20,552 nucleotides of DNA from Clostridiales bacterium UBA7573 (GTDB lineage: Bacteria > Bacillota > Clostridia > Oscillospirales > CAG-272). The position numbers and the translations under genes are program-made. Shown here one piece after another: positions 1 to 7,320 of this stretch (positions are counted from its first letter, which is position 1; every line of letters starts with the position of its first letter). Below the pieces are notes generated by a model. It did no database searches and had not been told where the DNA came from. It saw nothing but the letters and a program-made list of their open reading frames with translations. The stretch covers positions 1 to 20,552 of the forward strand of contig DLLB01000065.1 of assembly GCA_002477905.1 (NCBI GenBank), given 5' to 3'.

Positions 1-31
1 AACATGGGTTCGATTCCCGTACGGGTCACCA
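1..31 (+). tRNA. tRNA, 3' end only (isotype not determinable)
   Basis: The window opens inside a tRNA. Visible parts are the T stem (4-8 paired with 16-20) around the loop TTCGATT (9-15), the 3' acceptor strand ACGGGTC (21-27), the discriminator A (28) and an encoded CCA (29-31). The anticodon lies outside the window, so the amino acid cannot be read. The implied 5' acceptor strand GACCCGT resembles some Firmicute tRNA-Lys genes, but that is a guess. A strong terminator follows directly. Confidence 0.85.
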
Positions 32-37
32 TTGCAG

Positions 38-80
38 AAAAAGTCGAACCGGTTTTGAAAGAACCGGTTCGACTTTTTTG
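38..80 (+). terminator. Rho-independent terminator after the tRNA
   Basis: A perfect inverted repeat (arms AAGTCGAACCGGTT at 41-54 and its complement at 62-75, loop 55-61) is followed by a run of six T. It ends the tRNA transcript. The A-rich left flank gives T residues on the other strand, so it may also stop minus-strand transcription from radC. Confidence 0.9.
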
Positions 81-129
81 ACGTTTTTTCGGATTTGCTT
101 CCATTTGCCCCGTTTGCGATGTTTGCTTT

Positions 130-948
130 TCAGAAGGCATCGTTTGGCAGATCAAAATCATACAACGATTCGGCAAGAAGCGGCAGATAGCGGTCTTTTG
201 CAATCAGAATATGTTCTAGCAGAGGACGACGGAGCTTTTCAAAGGTTTGGTAAATTTCACGGGTTACAGTATAATCTTCCTCGGATGCCCGCAGATCGCC
301 GTTCGGATGATTGTGCGCCAATACAAAAGAGGATGCGCCGAAATGAAAAATCAGCTCGGAAAGCAGTTCCAGATTGACGCTGACCGTATGCTGACTGCCG
401 GCACAGAGTGTAAAACAATCTATTTTACGGCGATTGCCGTCGAGGAGCAAAACCTGTACGGTTTCCTGCGTGATTCCCTCATAAAAACGTAAAAAGAATT
501 CTCCGAAATCGGAAACGGTTTGATACTGTTTCCCTTTCGGTAGATTTGTGGTGCGTACCCGCCGGTAAAACTGACGCAGAAAGGAAAAGAAGATGCCCGC
601 GTTCGGTGTGACGCCCGTGACTGCGCAGAGCGCTTCCGGAGAAGCGTCCAATACCGCGTCCAGTGTAGAAAACCGTTCCAATAACCGATGCGCGATTTCG
701 TTGGTATTCTTTTGCGGAATAGCGTAAAACAACGCCATTTCCAAAACTTCATGATCGGCAAATCCGTCTAAGCCCACTTTGACAAAGCGACGTCGCATCC
801 GCTCTCTGTGTCCGGCATGCGGATGGGACGGGGGAGGCGTTTTCATGTGGGAGGATGCCACCGTCGTTTGCACCGCTTTGTCCGGTGCGGGTGGTTGTAT
901 ACCGGACGGGGCGGAGAACATGATGGGGGGTGATTTCTTGCGTTCCAT
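130..948 (-). CDS. radC: RadC family protein (JAB/MPN domain)
   Basis: Predicted 272-aa RadC-family protein. The C-terminal half carries the JAMM-type metal site HNHP (H212, H214) followed by S222 and D225, as in the RadC/MPN+ fold; the N-terminal half has the helix-hairpin-helix-like region typical of RadC. Despite the name, a role in DNA repair is doubtful in the literature and the biochemical function is unsettled. The first about 45 residues are Pro/Ser-rich and look like a disordered extension. I chose the start at 948 because AAAGGAGG lies six bases upstream; the open frame extends seven codons further to 969 but without a ribosome site there. It is transcribed alone, with hairpins on both sides. 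The family is clear from the catalytic motif; its cellular role is not. Confidence 0.9.
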   Translation of the reverse strand: MERKKSPPIMFSAPSGIQPPAPDKAVQTTVASSHMKTPPPSHPHAGHRERMRRRFVKVGLDGFADHEVLEMALFYAIPQKNTNEIAHRLLERFSTLDAVLDASPEALCAVTGVTPNAGIFFSFLRQFYRRVRTTNLPKGKQYQTVSDFGEFFLRFYEGITQETVQVLLLDGNRRKIDCFTLCAGSQHTVSVNLELLSELIFHFGASSFVLAHNHPNGDLRASEEDYTVTREIYQTFEKLRRPLLEHILIAKDRYLPLLAESLYDFDLPNDAF

Positions 949-971
949 AAGGAGCCTCCTTTTTTGCATGC

Positions 972-1000
972 TTTGTACAGACAGCCGTAATTGCGAACAA
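972..1000 (-). promoter_or_regulatory. Possible radC promoter
   Basis: On the minus strand TTGTTC (995-1000) and TACAAA (972-977) are separated by 17 bp, placing the transcription start about 15-20 bases before the radC ribosome site. The -35 match is weak, so this is tentative. Confidence 0.4.
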
Positions 1001-1018
1001 TCACTCGATCGCTTTCAG

Positions 1019-1067
1019 AAACAGCCCAAAAGGAACACAGTTTGGTGTGCTACCCTTTGGGCTGTTT
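1019..1067 (-). terminator. Terminator hairpin downstream of proS
   Basis: The arm AACAGCCCAAA (from 1020) pairs with TTTGGGCTGTT (ending about 1066), with a further interrupted pairing inside. T-rich flanks occur on both strands, so it may work in both directions. Its position between the proS stop (1101) and radC fits termination of proS. Confidence 0.65.
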
Positions 1068-1100
1068 TCATCCGATCTTTCCGCGTGTGGAACGCGGATA

Positions 1101-2537
1101 TTAGTAAGCTTTGCCCCAGTATACCAACTTATGTGCAGGCTTACCGCAGCAAACGCAGGTATCGCCGATGGCATCCTCTCCAAACGGGATGCAACGGGAA
1201 GAAACATCTGCCACTTCCTTGAGTTTTTCTTCGCAAGCCACATCGCCACACCACATTGCGCGGATAAATCCGGGCTTGGAAGAAGCAATCTGCATCATTT
1301 CCTCCAGCGAATGCGCGTCATAGGTCATGTCTTGGCGGCGGCGGAATGCATCCTGATATAAAGCGTCCGCAAGGAGAGCGAGCTGCTGCGGAATCACATC
1401 TTCCAACTGATCCAGCGGAACCACGATTTTTTCCCGATTATCCCGACGAACCAGTACGCACTGATTGCTTTCGATGTCTCTGGGACCGATCTCCAGTCTC
1501 AGCGGAACACCTTTCATTTCGTATTCGGCAAATTTCCATCCGGGGCTTTGTTCGGAATCATCCATCTTTACACGGACGAATTGGGAAAGCCGTGCACGCA
1601 GTTCTTCCGCTTTTTCCAAAACCCCTTCCTTGTGCATGGCGACCGGTACGATCACGACCTGGATCGGTGCGACGGCGGGCGGCAGAACCAAGCCGTTGTC
1701 ATCGCCGTGCGCCATGATAATAGCGCCGATCATACGGGTTGTAGTGCCCCAGGATGTCTGATAAGCATATTTTAAGGTATTGTCTTTGTCTAAATACTGA
1801 ATGCCAAATGCTTTGGCGAAGCCGTTTCCGAAATTGTGAGAGGTGCCGCCCTGCAACGCTTTTCCGTCATGCATCAATGCTTCGATGGTGTAAGTCGCTT
1901 CCGCACCCGCAAACTTTTCTTTGTCGGTCTTGCGCCCTTTTACCACGGGGATGCAAAGCTGTTTTTCGTAGAAGTCCGCGTAAACATCCAGCATCCGGAG
2001 CGTTTCCTGCTCGGCTTCCTCAGCGGTTGCGTGAATGGTGTGTCCTTCCTGCCACAAAAATTCGCGGCTACGCAAGAACGGACGGGTGGTTTTCTCCCAC
2101 CGTACCACACTGCACCATTGATTGTATTTTTTCGGCAGATCCCGATAGGAGCGCACAATGTGCGCGTAATGCTCGCAGAACAGCGTCTCAGAGGTGGGAC
2201 GGACGCAAAGTCGCTCCGCTAACTTTTCGGTTCCGCCGTGCGTTACCCAAGCCACTTCCGGCGCAAAGCCTTCCACATGTTCTTTTTCTTTCTGCAAAAG
2301 AGATTCCGGAATGAACATCGGCATATAGACATTCTCATGTCCGGTTTCTTTGAAGCGTGCGTCCATGATGCGCTGAATATTTTCCCAAATGGCATATCCA
2401 TAGGGACGGATGACCATGCAGCCTTTGACGCTGGAGTAGTCGATCAGATCGGCTTTTTTTACAATGTCCGTATACCACTGCGCGAAATCCACATTCATCG
2501 CGGTGATCTGTTCCACCATTTTTTTATCGTTTCCCAT
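1101..2537 (-). CDS. proS: Prolyl-tRNA synthetase, archaeal/eukaryote-like type
   Basis: Charges tRNA-Pro with proline in the cytoplasm. The 478-aa length, the lack of an inserted editing domain, and the C-terminal extension with clustered cysteines (including CVCC) ending in WGKAY mark the archaeal/eukaryotic-type ProS found in part of the Firmicutes, rather than the longer bacterial form. Class II synthetase signatures are visible: RPTSE at residues 113-117 (motif 2 region) and REFLWQEGHT at 158-167, which belongs to the ATP/proline site. The start at 2537 has AAGGA about nine bases upstream. A near-perfect promoter lies just before it and the leader is only about 35 nt, so there is no room for a T-box riboswitch. 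Complete and intact. Confidence 0.97.
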   Translation of the reverse strand: MGNDKKMVEQITAMNVDFAQWYTDIVKKADLIDYSSVKGCMVIRPYGYAIWENIQRIMDARFKETGHENVYMPMFIPESLLQKEKEHVEGFAPEVAWVTHGGTEKLAERLCVRPTSETLFCEHYAHIVRSYRDLPKKYNQWCSVVRWEKTTRPFLRSREFLWQEGHTIHATAEEAEQETLRMLDVYADFYEKQLCIPVVKGRKTDKEKFAGAEATYTIEALMHDGKALQGGTSHNFGNGFAKAFGIQYLDKDNTLKYAYQTSWGTTTRMIGAIIMAHGDDNGLVLPPAVAPIQVVIVPVAMHKEGVLEKAEELRARLSQFVRVKMDDSEQSPGWKFAEYEMKGVPLRLEIGPRDIESNQCVLVRRDNREKIVVPLDQLEDVIPQQLALLADALYQDAFRRRQDMTYDAHSLEEMMQIASSKPGFIRAMWCGDVACEEKLKEVADVSSRCIPFGEDAIGDTCVCCGKPAHKLVYWGKAY

Positions 2538-2579
2538 AGTTTTTGATCCTTCTTGCCGTGCAGGCGCGTTTTTCTTACT

Positions 2580-2608
2580 ATTATACCGTTTTTGTCCTTG
2601 CTTGTCAA
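2580..2608 (-). promoter_or_regulatory. Consensus sigma-A promoter of proS
   Basis: TTGACA (2603-2608) and TATAAT (2580-2585) on the minus strand are separated by exactly 17 bp. Both boxes match consensus. The start point would be near 2573, giving a leader of about 35 nt. Confidence 0.9.
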
Positions 2609-2689
2609 TACTTTTTCAATTTTTTATCAGCGCTTCTGCCTGCCGTTTTTGCAAAATGGGAACGCTGTCTGTGTTTTTTCAAAGTAGAG

Positions 2690-2730
2690 AAAGAAAAAGG
2701 AGCTTTTTCACATGGCGTGAGAAAGCTCCT
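2690..2730 (-). terminator. Terminator of the flavodoxin-like gene
   Basis: Arms AGGAGCTTT (2698 onward) and AAAGCTCCT (to 2730) with inner pairing TCAC/GTGA form a long stem. On the minus strand it is followed by TTTTTCTTTCT. It lies 45 bp after the stop codon at 2775. Confidence 0.85.
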
Positions 2731-2774
2731 GAAATGGCTGTGATTTTTGCAAAGGGAACTATATTTACACGGAT

Positions 2775-3191
2775 TTACACGGATAATGTCGCAACCAAAC
2801 CGTCTGCCCAAGCGCAGATCGCGTCTTTTTCTTCTGCAGTGACTTTCTTTGCGAATTTGAACGGCAAGCCGCCTTTGCAGAAGAATACCGGCTCTAACAC
2901 ATTTGCACCTGCCGTGCGGATCGCCTCCGTGATCGGAGCCAAAGCCTGCTCATTTCCGTCCACAAACAGCGCGACGTTTGCAGCGCGCGCGGCGGAAAGC
3001 TCTTTGCAGAAGCGCAAAAACAAATCGGGCATCCCGTTTTTGACGCTGATGCCGAGAATCACCAGCTTTTCTTTATCGCAGGGATAAGCCGGGGGAATCA
3101 CATCTTCTTTGGTTTCAAATTTTTTGGCGAGAATTTCCGCGTAGGTTGCCATTTTCCCTTTGCCGGAAAAATAAAGTACCCGTGTTTTCAT
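2775..3191 (-). CDS. Flavodoxin-like domain protein
   Basis: A 138-aa single-domain protein. The start YFSGKGKMATYAEILA (residues 7-22) matches the first beta strand, phosphate loop and helix of flavodoxin-like proteins, which normally read YFSGTGNT; the Thr/Asn positions that usually bind FMN phosphate are replaced by Lys and Met, so flavin binding is uncertain. Later alternating strands and helices (VILGISVKNGMPDLF, VALFVDGNEQAL) fit the fold. The start at 3191 is preceded by AAGGAG at good spacing; the open frame continues upstream to 3266 without a ribosome site. Monocistronic, with its own terminator and a likely extended -10 promoter. An electron-transfer or redox role is only an inference from the fold. 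Confidence 0.7.
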   Translation of the reverse strand: MKTRVLYFSGKGKMATYAEILAKKFETKEDVIPPAYPCDKEKLVILGISVKNGMPDLFLRFCKELSAARAANVALFVDGNEQALAPITEAIRTAGANVLEPVFFCKGGLPFKFAKKVTAEEKDAICAWADGLVATLSV

Positions 3192-3279
3192 TGCGCACTC
3201 CTTCATCAAACGATGTAACCCGCGGATCGCAAGATGCGTCCGCATCGTTTCTTTCTTGAATTTCATCAGTTACCTTTTC

Positions 3280-3308
3280 AGTATACCATAAAATCCAAGC
3301 GGAAGAAA
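3280..3308 (-). promoter_or_regulatory. Extended -10 promoter for the flavodoxin-like gene
   Basis: On the minus strand TGGTATACT (TATACT at 3280-3285) is an extended -10 element. The -35 position (3303-3308, TTTCTT) is poor, which is common for TGn promoters. Confidence 0.5.
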
Positions 3309-3337
3309 GTGCTTTTTGCGGTTTTTCACAAAATCAG

Positions 3338-3353
3338 CGGATTGCATAATCCG
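3338..3353 (-). terminator. Weak hairpin after the uracil-DNA glycosylase gene
   Basis: CGGATT and AATCCG enclose a four-base loop. On the minus strand the stem is followed by T-rich sequence broken by other bases. It sits 24 bp beyond the stop codon at 3378. Short stem, so only a possible terminator. Confidence 0.35.
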
Positions 3354-3377
3354 ATTGTCCTTCTTTTGTGCGTTTTG

Positions 3378-3947
3378 TCAGATTGCCCGCAATTTCTGTG
3401 CAATGGCGAGAAAATCCGCAAGCATGGCTTCCCGTTTGGAGGAATCCCGAAGCAAGGCGGATGGATGGTAGACCGCGCACATTTCAAAGGAACCTTTTTT
3501 GACAAAAGTGCCGTGTTCCCGCGTGATGGCAAACTGTTCGTGGATCAGACGATTTGCCGCGATTCTTCCCAGACATACCAAGAGCTTTGGACGGATGCAC
3601 CGCACCTGTTCCCGCAAAAATCCAAGACAGGCGTTTTCTTCTTCCGGAAGCGGATCCCGGTTGTGCGGCGGACGACATTTCAGAATGTTCGCAATATAAA
3701 CCTCCTCCCGCGCAATACCGACGGCTTCCAAATATAGATCCAGCAGTTGTCCGGCTTTTCCGACAAACGGAATGCCGGACAGATCCTCCTGTTCGCCCGG
3801 CGCTTCCCCGACAAACATCAATTTTGCCTCCGGATTGCCGCAACCAAAGACCAGATGCGTGCGGCTTTTGCCCAGCGGGCAGCGCTGACAGCCGGCACAG
3901 CTTTCTTCTACTTCTTTCAGTGTATGGCAGACGTTTTTTTCCTCCAT
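3378..3947 (-). CDS. Uracil-DNA glycosylase, family 4 (4Fe-4S type)
   Basis: Removes uracil from DNA as the first step of base excision repair. The 189-aa protein shows the family-4 layout: cysteines C20 and C23 (in CQRCPLGKSRT), C91 and C107 as the four ligands of an iron-sulfur cluster, the active-site motif GEAPGEQED (48-56), and the C-terminal HPS motif (in YHPSALLRD) that contacts the flipped base. The spacing matches thermophile and Clostridia homologs. The start at 3947 was chosen because AAAGGA lies nine bases upstream; the frame runs open to 4043 without a ribosome site. It lies 53 bp behind mecA in the same direction and probably shares its transcript. Confidence 0.92.
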   Translation of the reverse strand: MEEKNVCHTLKEVEESCAGCQRCPLGKSRTHLVFGCGNPEAKLMFVGEAPGEQEDLSGIPFVGKAGQLLDLYLEAVGIAREEVYIANILKCRPPHNRDPLPEEENACLGFLREQVRCIRPKLLVCLGRIAANRLIHEQFAITREHGTFVKKGSFEMCAVYHPSALLRDSSKREAMLADFLAIAQKLRAI

Positions 3948-4000
3948 GCAGATGCGTCCTTTCTGTAAAACTTCCTGAATATTGCGGATCACACGGATCT

Positions 4001-4561
4001 TTATGCGAGTTTTGCGAAGATTTCCACTGCATTTTCCCCGCAAAGACGGGTGCAGTGTTCATGAATGTAAGCAAGAACCGGAACGCCGGATTTCGGCTCT
4101 CCGTATTCGGATAAAATGGCTTCCGCATCGTTTTTTCCGTCGAGCAACAGAAAATAGCGGGTACGTTCGTCATCCTCATAGGCGCTGCTTTGTGCGTTGT
4201 AGCCGTTTTGCTGTAAATGCGCACAGGCGCAAAGCATGCGCTGTAAGGTGGGGAATGCGTAGACGCAAGGGGTAGGCTCCTTTGCAAGTGCCGGTGGGGG
4301 TGTATTTTCCGACAGCTCTCCGAGCTTTGTGACATAGAGTTCGCACCCTCCGCCCCGTACCGGATATACCTGTACAAAGATCCGGTCATGCTGGGCGTCA
4401 AATCCGGTTTGTTGCCGCGCTTCCTCTAAGAGCGCGCGGAACGCGCCGCGCGTGGATTCTTTTCCGTAATCCATGGTATCGCAGGAAATGGCGTAGGTGT
4501 GCATATCCTCCGCAGACATTGTGACTTTCAGCTTGCTATGGTTAATCAAGATCAGTTCCAT
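4001..4561 (-). CDS. mecA: MecA-like adaptor protein
   Basis: A 186-aa protein resembling MecA, which in Firmicutes delivers substrates to the ClpC-ClpP protease. The N-terminal part (MELILINHSKLKVTMSAEDM) matches the substrate-binding half. GGGCELYVTKLGEL near residues 70-83 is the usual link region, and the C-terminal part (VYAFPTLQRML, YFLLLDG, EYGE) matches the ClpC-binding fold, including the recurrent YFLLL and EYGE pieces. It is slightly shorter than the Bacillus protein (about 218 aa), mostly in the acidic linker. The start at 4561 has GAGGTG seven bases upstream. It is the first gene of a probable two-gene unit with the uracil-DNA glycosylase. Which substrates it recruits here cannot be told. 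Confidence 0.87.
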   Translation of the reverse strand: MELILINHSKLKVTMSAEDMHTYAISCDTMDYGKESTRGAFRALLEEARQQTGFDAQHDRIFVQVYPVRGGGCELYVTKLGELSENTPPPALAKEPTPCVYAFPTLQRMLCACAHLQQNGYNAQSSAYEDDERTRYFLLLDGKNDAEAILSEYGEPKSGVPVLAYIHEHCTRLCGENAVEIFAKLA

Positions 4562-4657
4562 CCATCTTCACCTCATTTGGACTTGGCTGTACGCATAGGG
4601 ATCCTGTGTGCCTCCTGTCTTTAGGAGAGCGGATTTTCCGATACAGCCGTTTATTCC

Positions 4658-4686
4658 ATTATAAGCGGAAGAAACGAAAAAGGGAA
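4658..4686 (-). promoter_or_regulatory. Possible promoter of the mecA unit
   Basis: A perfect TATAAT (minus strand, 4658-4663) lies about 100 bp before mecA. The -35 position at 17-bp spacing reads TTCCCT, a poor match. The 217-bp gap 4562-4778 shows nothing else clear. Confidence 0.45.
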
Positions 4687-4778
4687 CTGCAAAAATTACG
4701 GAAGCGGCGGGAGCATTTCACAAAAAGCACCGTTTGGCGGGGATTTTTGTATGGGTTTCCGGTGATTCCCGCGTAGGA

Positions 4779-5663
4779 CTACCGCGCATGGGCGCATAAA
4801 ACGTCCGCGATCGCTTTGCCGAGCAGAGAAGGAAGAAACGCCGCATAGCCGGTTTCTTTCACTAATTTGTCTGCCGCCGCGCCGTGTAGCCAGACGCCAA
4901 GCTTTGCAGCGTCAGTCGGTGCGATCCCCTGTGCGCAGAATCCGGCGATCATGCCGGCAAGTACATCTCCGCTCCCGCCTTTGGCAAGTCCGGCATTTCC
5001 CGTGGAATTGCGGACGATTGTGCCGTCCGGCGCGGCAATGACGGTGTGCGGACCTTTGAGTACCAATACGCACGGATGTGTTGCGACAAAATCCGTGGCG
5101 ATGCGTACCGGATCCCGCGCGATCTGTTCCACCGATTGCCCGCATAGCCGCGCCATTTCTCCAAAATGCGGCGTGAGAATCAACGGCGCTTTCCGGATGT
5201 GCCAAAGTGCGGGGGACTGCGCAAGGAAAAACAGCGCATCGGCATCTAAAACCACCGGCTTTTGCGGATTTTCCCACAGAAGCCGTTCCAAAACACGCCG
5301 CATCCCTTCCCCGCGTCCGCATCCGCATCCGATGAGAAGCGCGGAAGCGCGCCTTGCGGCGTCAGACAGTGCGTGCCATTGTTGCCTTTTGGGAAAAATC
5401 CCTCCGGATTTTGCATGGAGCGGCAGATAGATCGGTTCCCAAAGATGCGCCGCCACTGCCGTACAGCAGGCTTCTACGCTGGCAAGCTGTACGATTCCGC
5501 ATCCGACGCGAAGCGCGCCCATGGTTGCCAGGACTGCCGCTCCGCGATAATGCTCACAGCCGAGCACGCCGCATAAGGTGCCGAAGTCTCCTTTGTGCGC
5601 ATCCGGTTTTCGCGCGGGAAGCAGTGCAAACGCCTGTTCTTCGGTGAAAAATTCCTCATTCAT
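4779..5663 (-). CDS. nnrD: ADP-dependent NAD(P)H-hydrate dehydratase
   Basis: Repairs hydrated NADH/NADPH by dehydrating the S-form at the expense of ADP. The 294-aa protein is the carbohydrate-kinase-like dehydratase domain alone; the NnrE epimerase often fused to its N-terminus is absent. Visible motifs are HKGDFG (23-28), the glycine-rich GCGCGRGEG, VLDADAL, TPHFGEMARL, LKGPHTVI and the signature GNAGLAKGGSGDVLAG, whose Asp is the catalytic base. The start at 5663 has AGGAGG nine bases upstream. It overlaps the end of tadA by eight bases in an ATGAATGA junction, so translation is probably coupled. Confidence 0.93.
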   Translation of the reverse strand: MNEEFFTEEQAFALLPARKPDAHKGDFGTLCGVLGCEHYRGAAVLATMGALRVGCGIVQLASVEACCTAVAAHLWEPIYLPLHAKSGGIFPKRQQWHALSDAARRASALLIGCGCGRGEGMRRVLERLLWENPQKPVVLDADALFFLAQSPALWHIRKAPLILTPHFGEMARLCGQSVEQIARDPVRIATDFVATHPCVLVLKGPHTVIAAPDGTIVRNSTGNAGLAKGGSGDVLAGMIAGFCAQGIAPTDAAKLGVWLHGAAADKLVKETGYAAFLPSLLGKAIADVLCAHAR

Positions 5664-6186
5664 GTCCGGATTCCTCCTGTACGCTTTCCTTGGAGAGCGG
5701 AAGATTTTGTTTTTGCGTTTTCCGTTTTTCCCGTAGGGAAAGGAAAAAGGTCTGTAAAAGCGCGCGGCTTTCCGCTTCACAAACGCCCGAAAGAATTTCG
5801 GGCTTGTGATTGAGCGGAAAATCGTTTAGATTCAGTACACTGCCAAATGCCCCTGCTTTCTCATCCGCCGCACCGTAGATCACCCGTTTGATGCGGGCAT
5901 TGACGATTGCGCCGGCGCACATCGGACACGGTTCCAATGTGACATACAGATCGCATTTGTGGAGACGCCAACCGCCTAAAGTTTTGCAGGCGGCACGAAT
6001 GGCATCCAGCTCCGCGTGGCAAAGCGCACATTTTTCACTTTCCCGCAAATTGCAAGCGGCGGAAATCACTTGTCCCTCACAGACTATGACCGCGCCGACC
6101 GGCACTTCGCCTGCCTGCGCGGCGCGGCTTGCCTGTTCCAAAGCCAGTTTCATATAAGATTCTTCTGTACCGGGTATCGGTTCCAT
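5656..6186 (-). CDS. tadA: tRNA-specific adenosine deaminase TadA
   Basis: Deaminates A34 to inosine in the anticodon of tRNA-Arg(ACG), allowing wobble decoding. The 176-aa protein has the zinc deaminase signature: H57-A-E59 (E59 is the proton shuttle) and PCPMC with C87 and C90 as the other zinc ligands. NARIKRVIYGAADEKAGA is the typical TadA continuation. The C-terminal tail after about residue 150 is Lys/Gln-rich. The start at 6186 has GGAGG six bases upstream. It is the middle gene of a three-gene unit: 19 bp behind the CPBP protease gene and overlapping nnrD by eight bases. Confidence 0.96.
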   Translation of the reverse strand: MEPIPGTEESYMKLALEQASRAAQAGEVPVGAVIVCEGQVISAACNLRESEKCALCHAELDAIRAACKTLGGWRLHKCDLYVTLEPCPMCAGAIVNARIKRVIYGAADEKAGAFGSVLNLNDFPLNHKPEILSGVCEAESRALLQTFFLSLREKRKTQKQNLPLSKESVQEESGHE

Positions 6187-6205
6187 ACATTTCCTCCGTG
6201 TTTTT

Positions 6206-7105
6206 TTATGGAATTGCAAATAAGAAAATCTCTACGCAAAGCAGAGCGGCAAGTCCCCATCCCGCCCGTGAGAAAAGCGCGTCGCGCAACGCGACCGGCG
6301 GAAGCTCCGCCTCCATTCCGGATGCGGACGCTTGGGGGGCAGTTCTGTCGTCCTTGAAAATGGCGGGATGCGTTTTGGACGCGCGCCGGACATGCAAGAT
6401 GCCGCATATGCCAAGACAGACGCCGCATGCTGTCATGCCCCACCATACGCCCGCCGGACAAAACGTCAATCCGTAAGAAATGGCATTTACCACGGCATGC
6501 AGTATGATGCACAGCCAAAGAGAATCTGTCATTGCGCAAATGCCCAGTACGATTCCCGCGCACAGCGCGCCGGGCATGGCGGGCGGATGATGGATGAGCA
6601 TGAACAGAATCGCGCAGAATCCAATGGTACACCGGCTGCCACAAGGCAGACAGAAGGAAAAGAATACCCGACGGAACAGCCATTCCTCTAAGAACGCGGG
6701 AGCGAGGATCAGACAGATTCCATCCGAGAACAAATTTTGTAGAGAAAAGACGGCGGGTTCTGCCGTCAGTGCTTTTCCGCAAAGCGCGGCGAAGCCGTAC
6801 CCCAGTGCCCGGACGAGCGCGTTTGCGGCGCAGAAACCACCGCATAAAAGGCAAAACAACGTGATGCGGGATGGACGGGGAAAGTTGGGAAAAAGATCGA
6901 CGGATAAGTGGAGCCCCGCCTCCCGTCGGCGCAAATACAGACAGAGGGGGATGACGGCAAGAAGTTTGCAAAGCAGATAGACCGGTTCTCCCGTAAGGGA
7001 GGGAAACAAGCGCGTAAAGCCGGAATACAGCCCTTTTTCACAGAGCCGATAGCAAAGCAGCGCCGCTGTCGCATGGAACAGCCGCTCTTGTTGCAACGGA
7101 AGCAT
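6206..7105 (-). CDS. CPBP family intramembrane metalloprotease
   Basis: A 299-aa multi-pass membrane protein of the CPBP (CAAX protease/bacteriocin-processing, also called Abi) family. The three catalytic motifs are present in order: EEWLFR (E140, E141, R145), FMLIHH (first His H172) and HAVVN (H203, N207). About eight hydrophobic segments are visible, with a polar stretch near residues 240-270. Members cleave prenylated or bacteriocin precursors or have regulatory roles; the substrate here is unknown and no bacteriocin gene is nearby. The start at 7105 is preceded by GGGGGGAG. It is the first gene of the unit with tadA and nnrD, and its promoter is just upstream. Confidence 0.88.
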   Translation of the reverse strand: MLPLQQERLFHATAALLCYRLCEKGLYSGFTRLFPSLTGEPVYLLCKLLAVIPLCLYLRRREAGLHLSVDLFPNFPRPSRITLFCLLCGGFCAANALVRALGYGFAALCGKALTAEPAVFSLQNLFSDGICLILAPAFLEEWLFRRVFFSFCLPCGSRCTIGFCAILFMLIHHPPAMPGALCAGIVLGICAMTDSLWLCIILHAVVNAISYGLTFCPAGVWWGMTACGVCLGICGILHVRRASKTHPAIFKDDRTAPQASASGMEAELPPVALRDALFSRAGWGLAALLCVEIFLFAIP

Positions 7106-7175
7106 TCCGCACTCCCCCCTTTCAATTTTGAGAACTTTTTTGGAAATCAGATATCAAAACGATCTACTTGCTCCT

Positions 7176-7204
7176 ATTTTACCACGATTACGGAAAAAAA
7201 GCAA
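7176..7204 (-). promoter_or_regulatory. Promoter of the CPBP-tadA-nnrD operon
   Basis: TTGCTT (7199-7204) and TAAAAT (7176-7181) on the minus strand are 17 bp apart, and TGG before the -10 makes it an extended -10 element. It lies back to back with the promoter of the M23 peptidase gene. Confidence 0.75.
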
Positions 7205-7245
7205 GAAATTCGGGGAGAAAAAACCGCAGATTCCGGAATTTACAT

Positions 7246-7274
7246 TTGCAATACGCCGCAAAATATGCTATGCT
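7246..7274 (+). promoter_or_regulatory. Promoter of the M23 peptidase gene
   Basis: TTGCAA (7246-7251) and TATGCT (7269-7274), 17 bp apart, with TGC directly before the -10 as an extended element. Start of transcription would be near 7281, about 40 nt before the start codon. Confidence 0.7.
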
Positions 7275-7320
7275 GAATTTCCAGAGAAATATGGAATACA
7301 GCAAAGAAAGGAAGATGGAT

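Noticed and set aside
2538..2774. T-box riboswitch upstream of proS
   Set aside because: A consensus promoter leaves only about 35 nt of leader, and no T-box sequence or specifier stem is seen.
6150..6971. Alternative minus-strand frame of 273 codons
   Set aside because: It overlaps the CPBP protease gene, which has all catalytic motifs, promoter and ribosome site.
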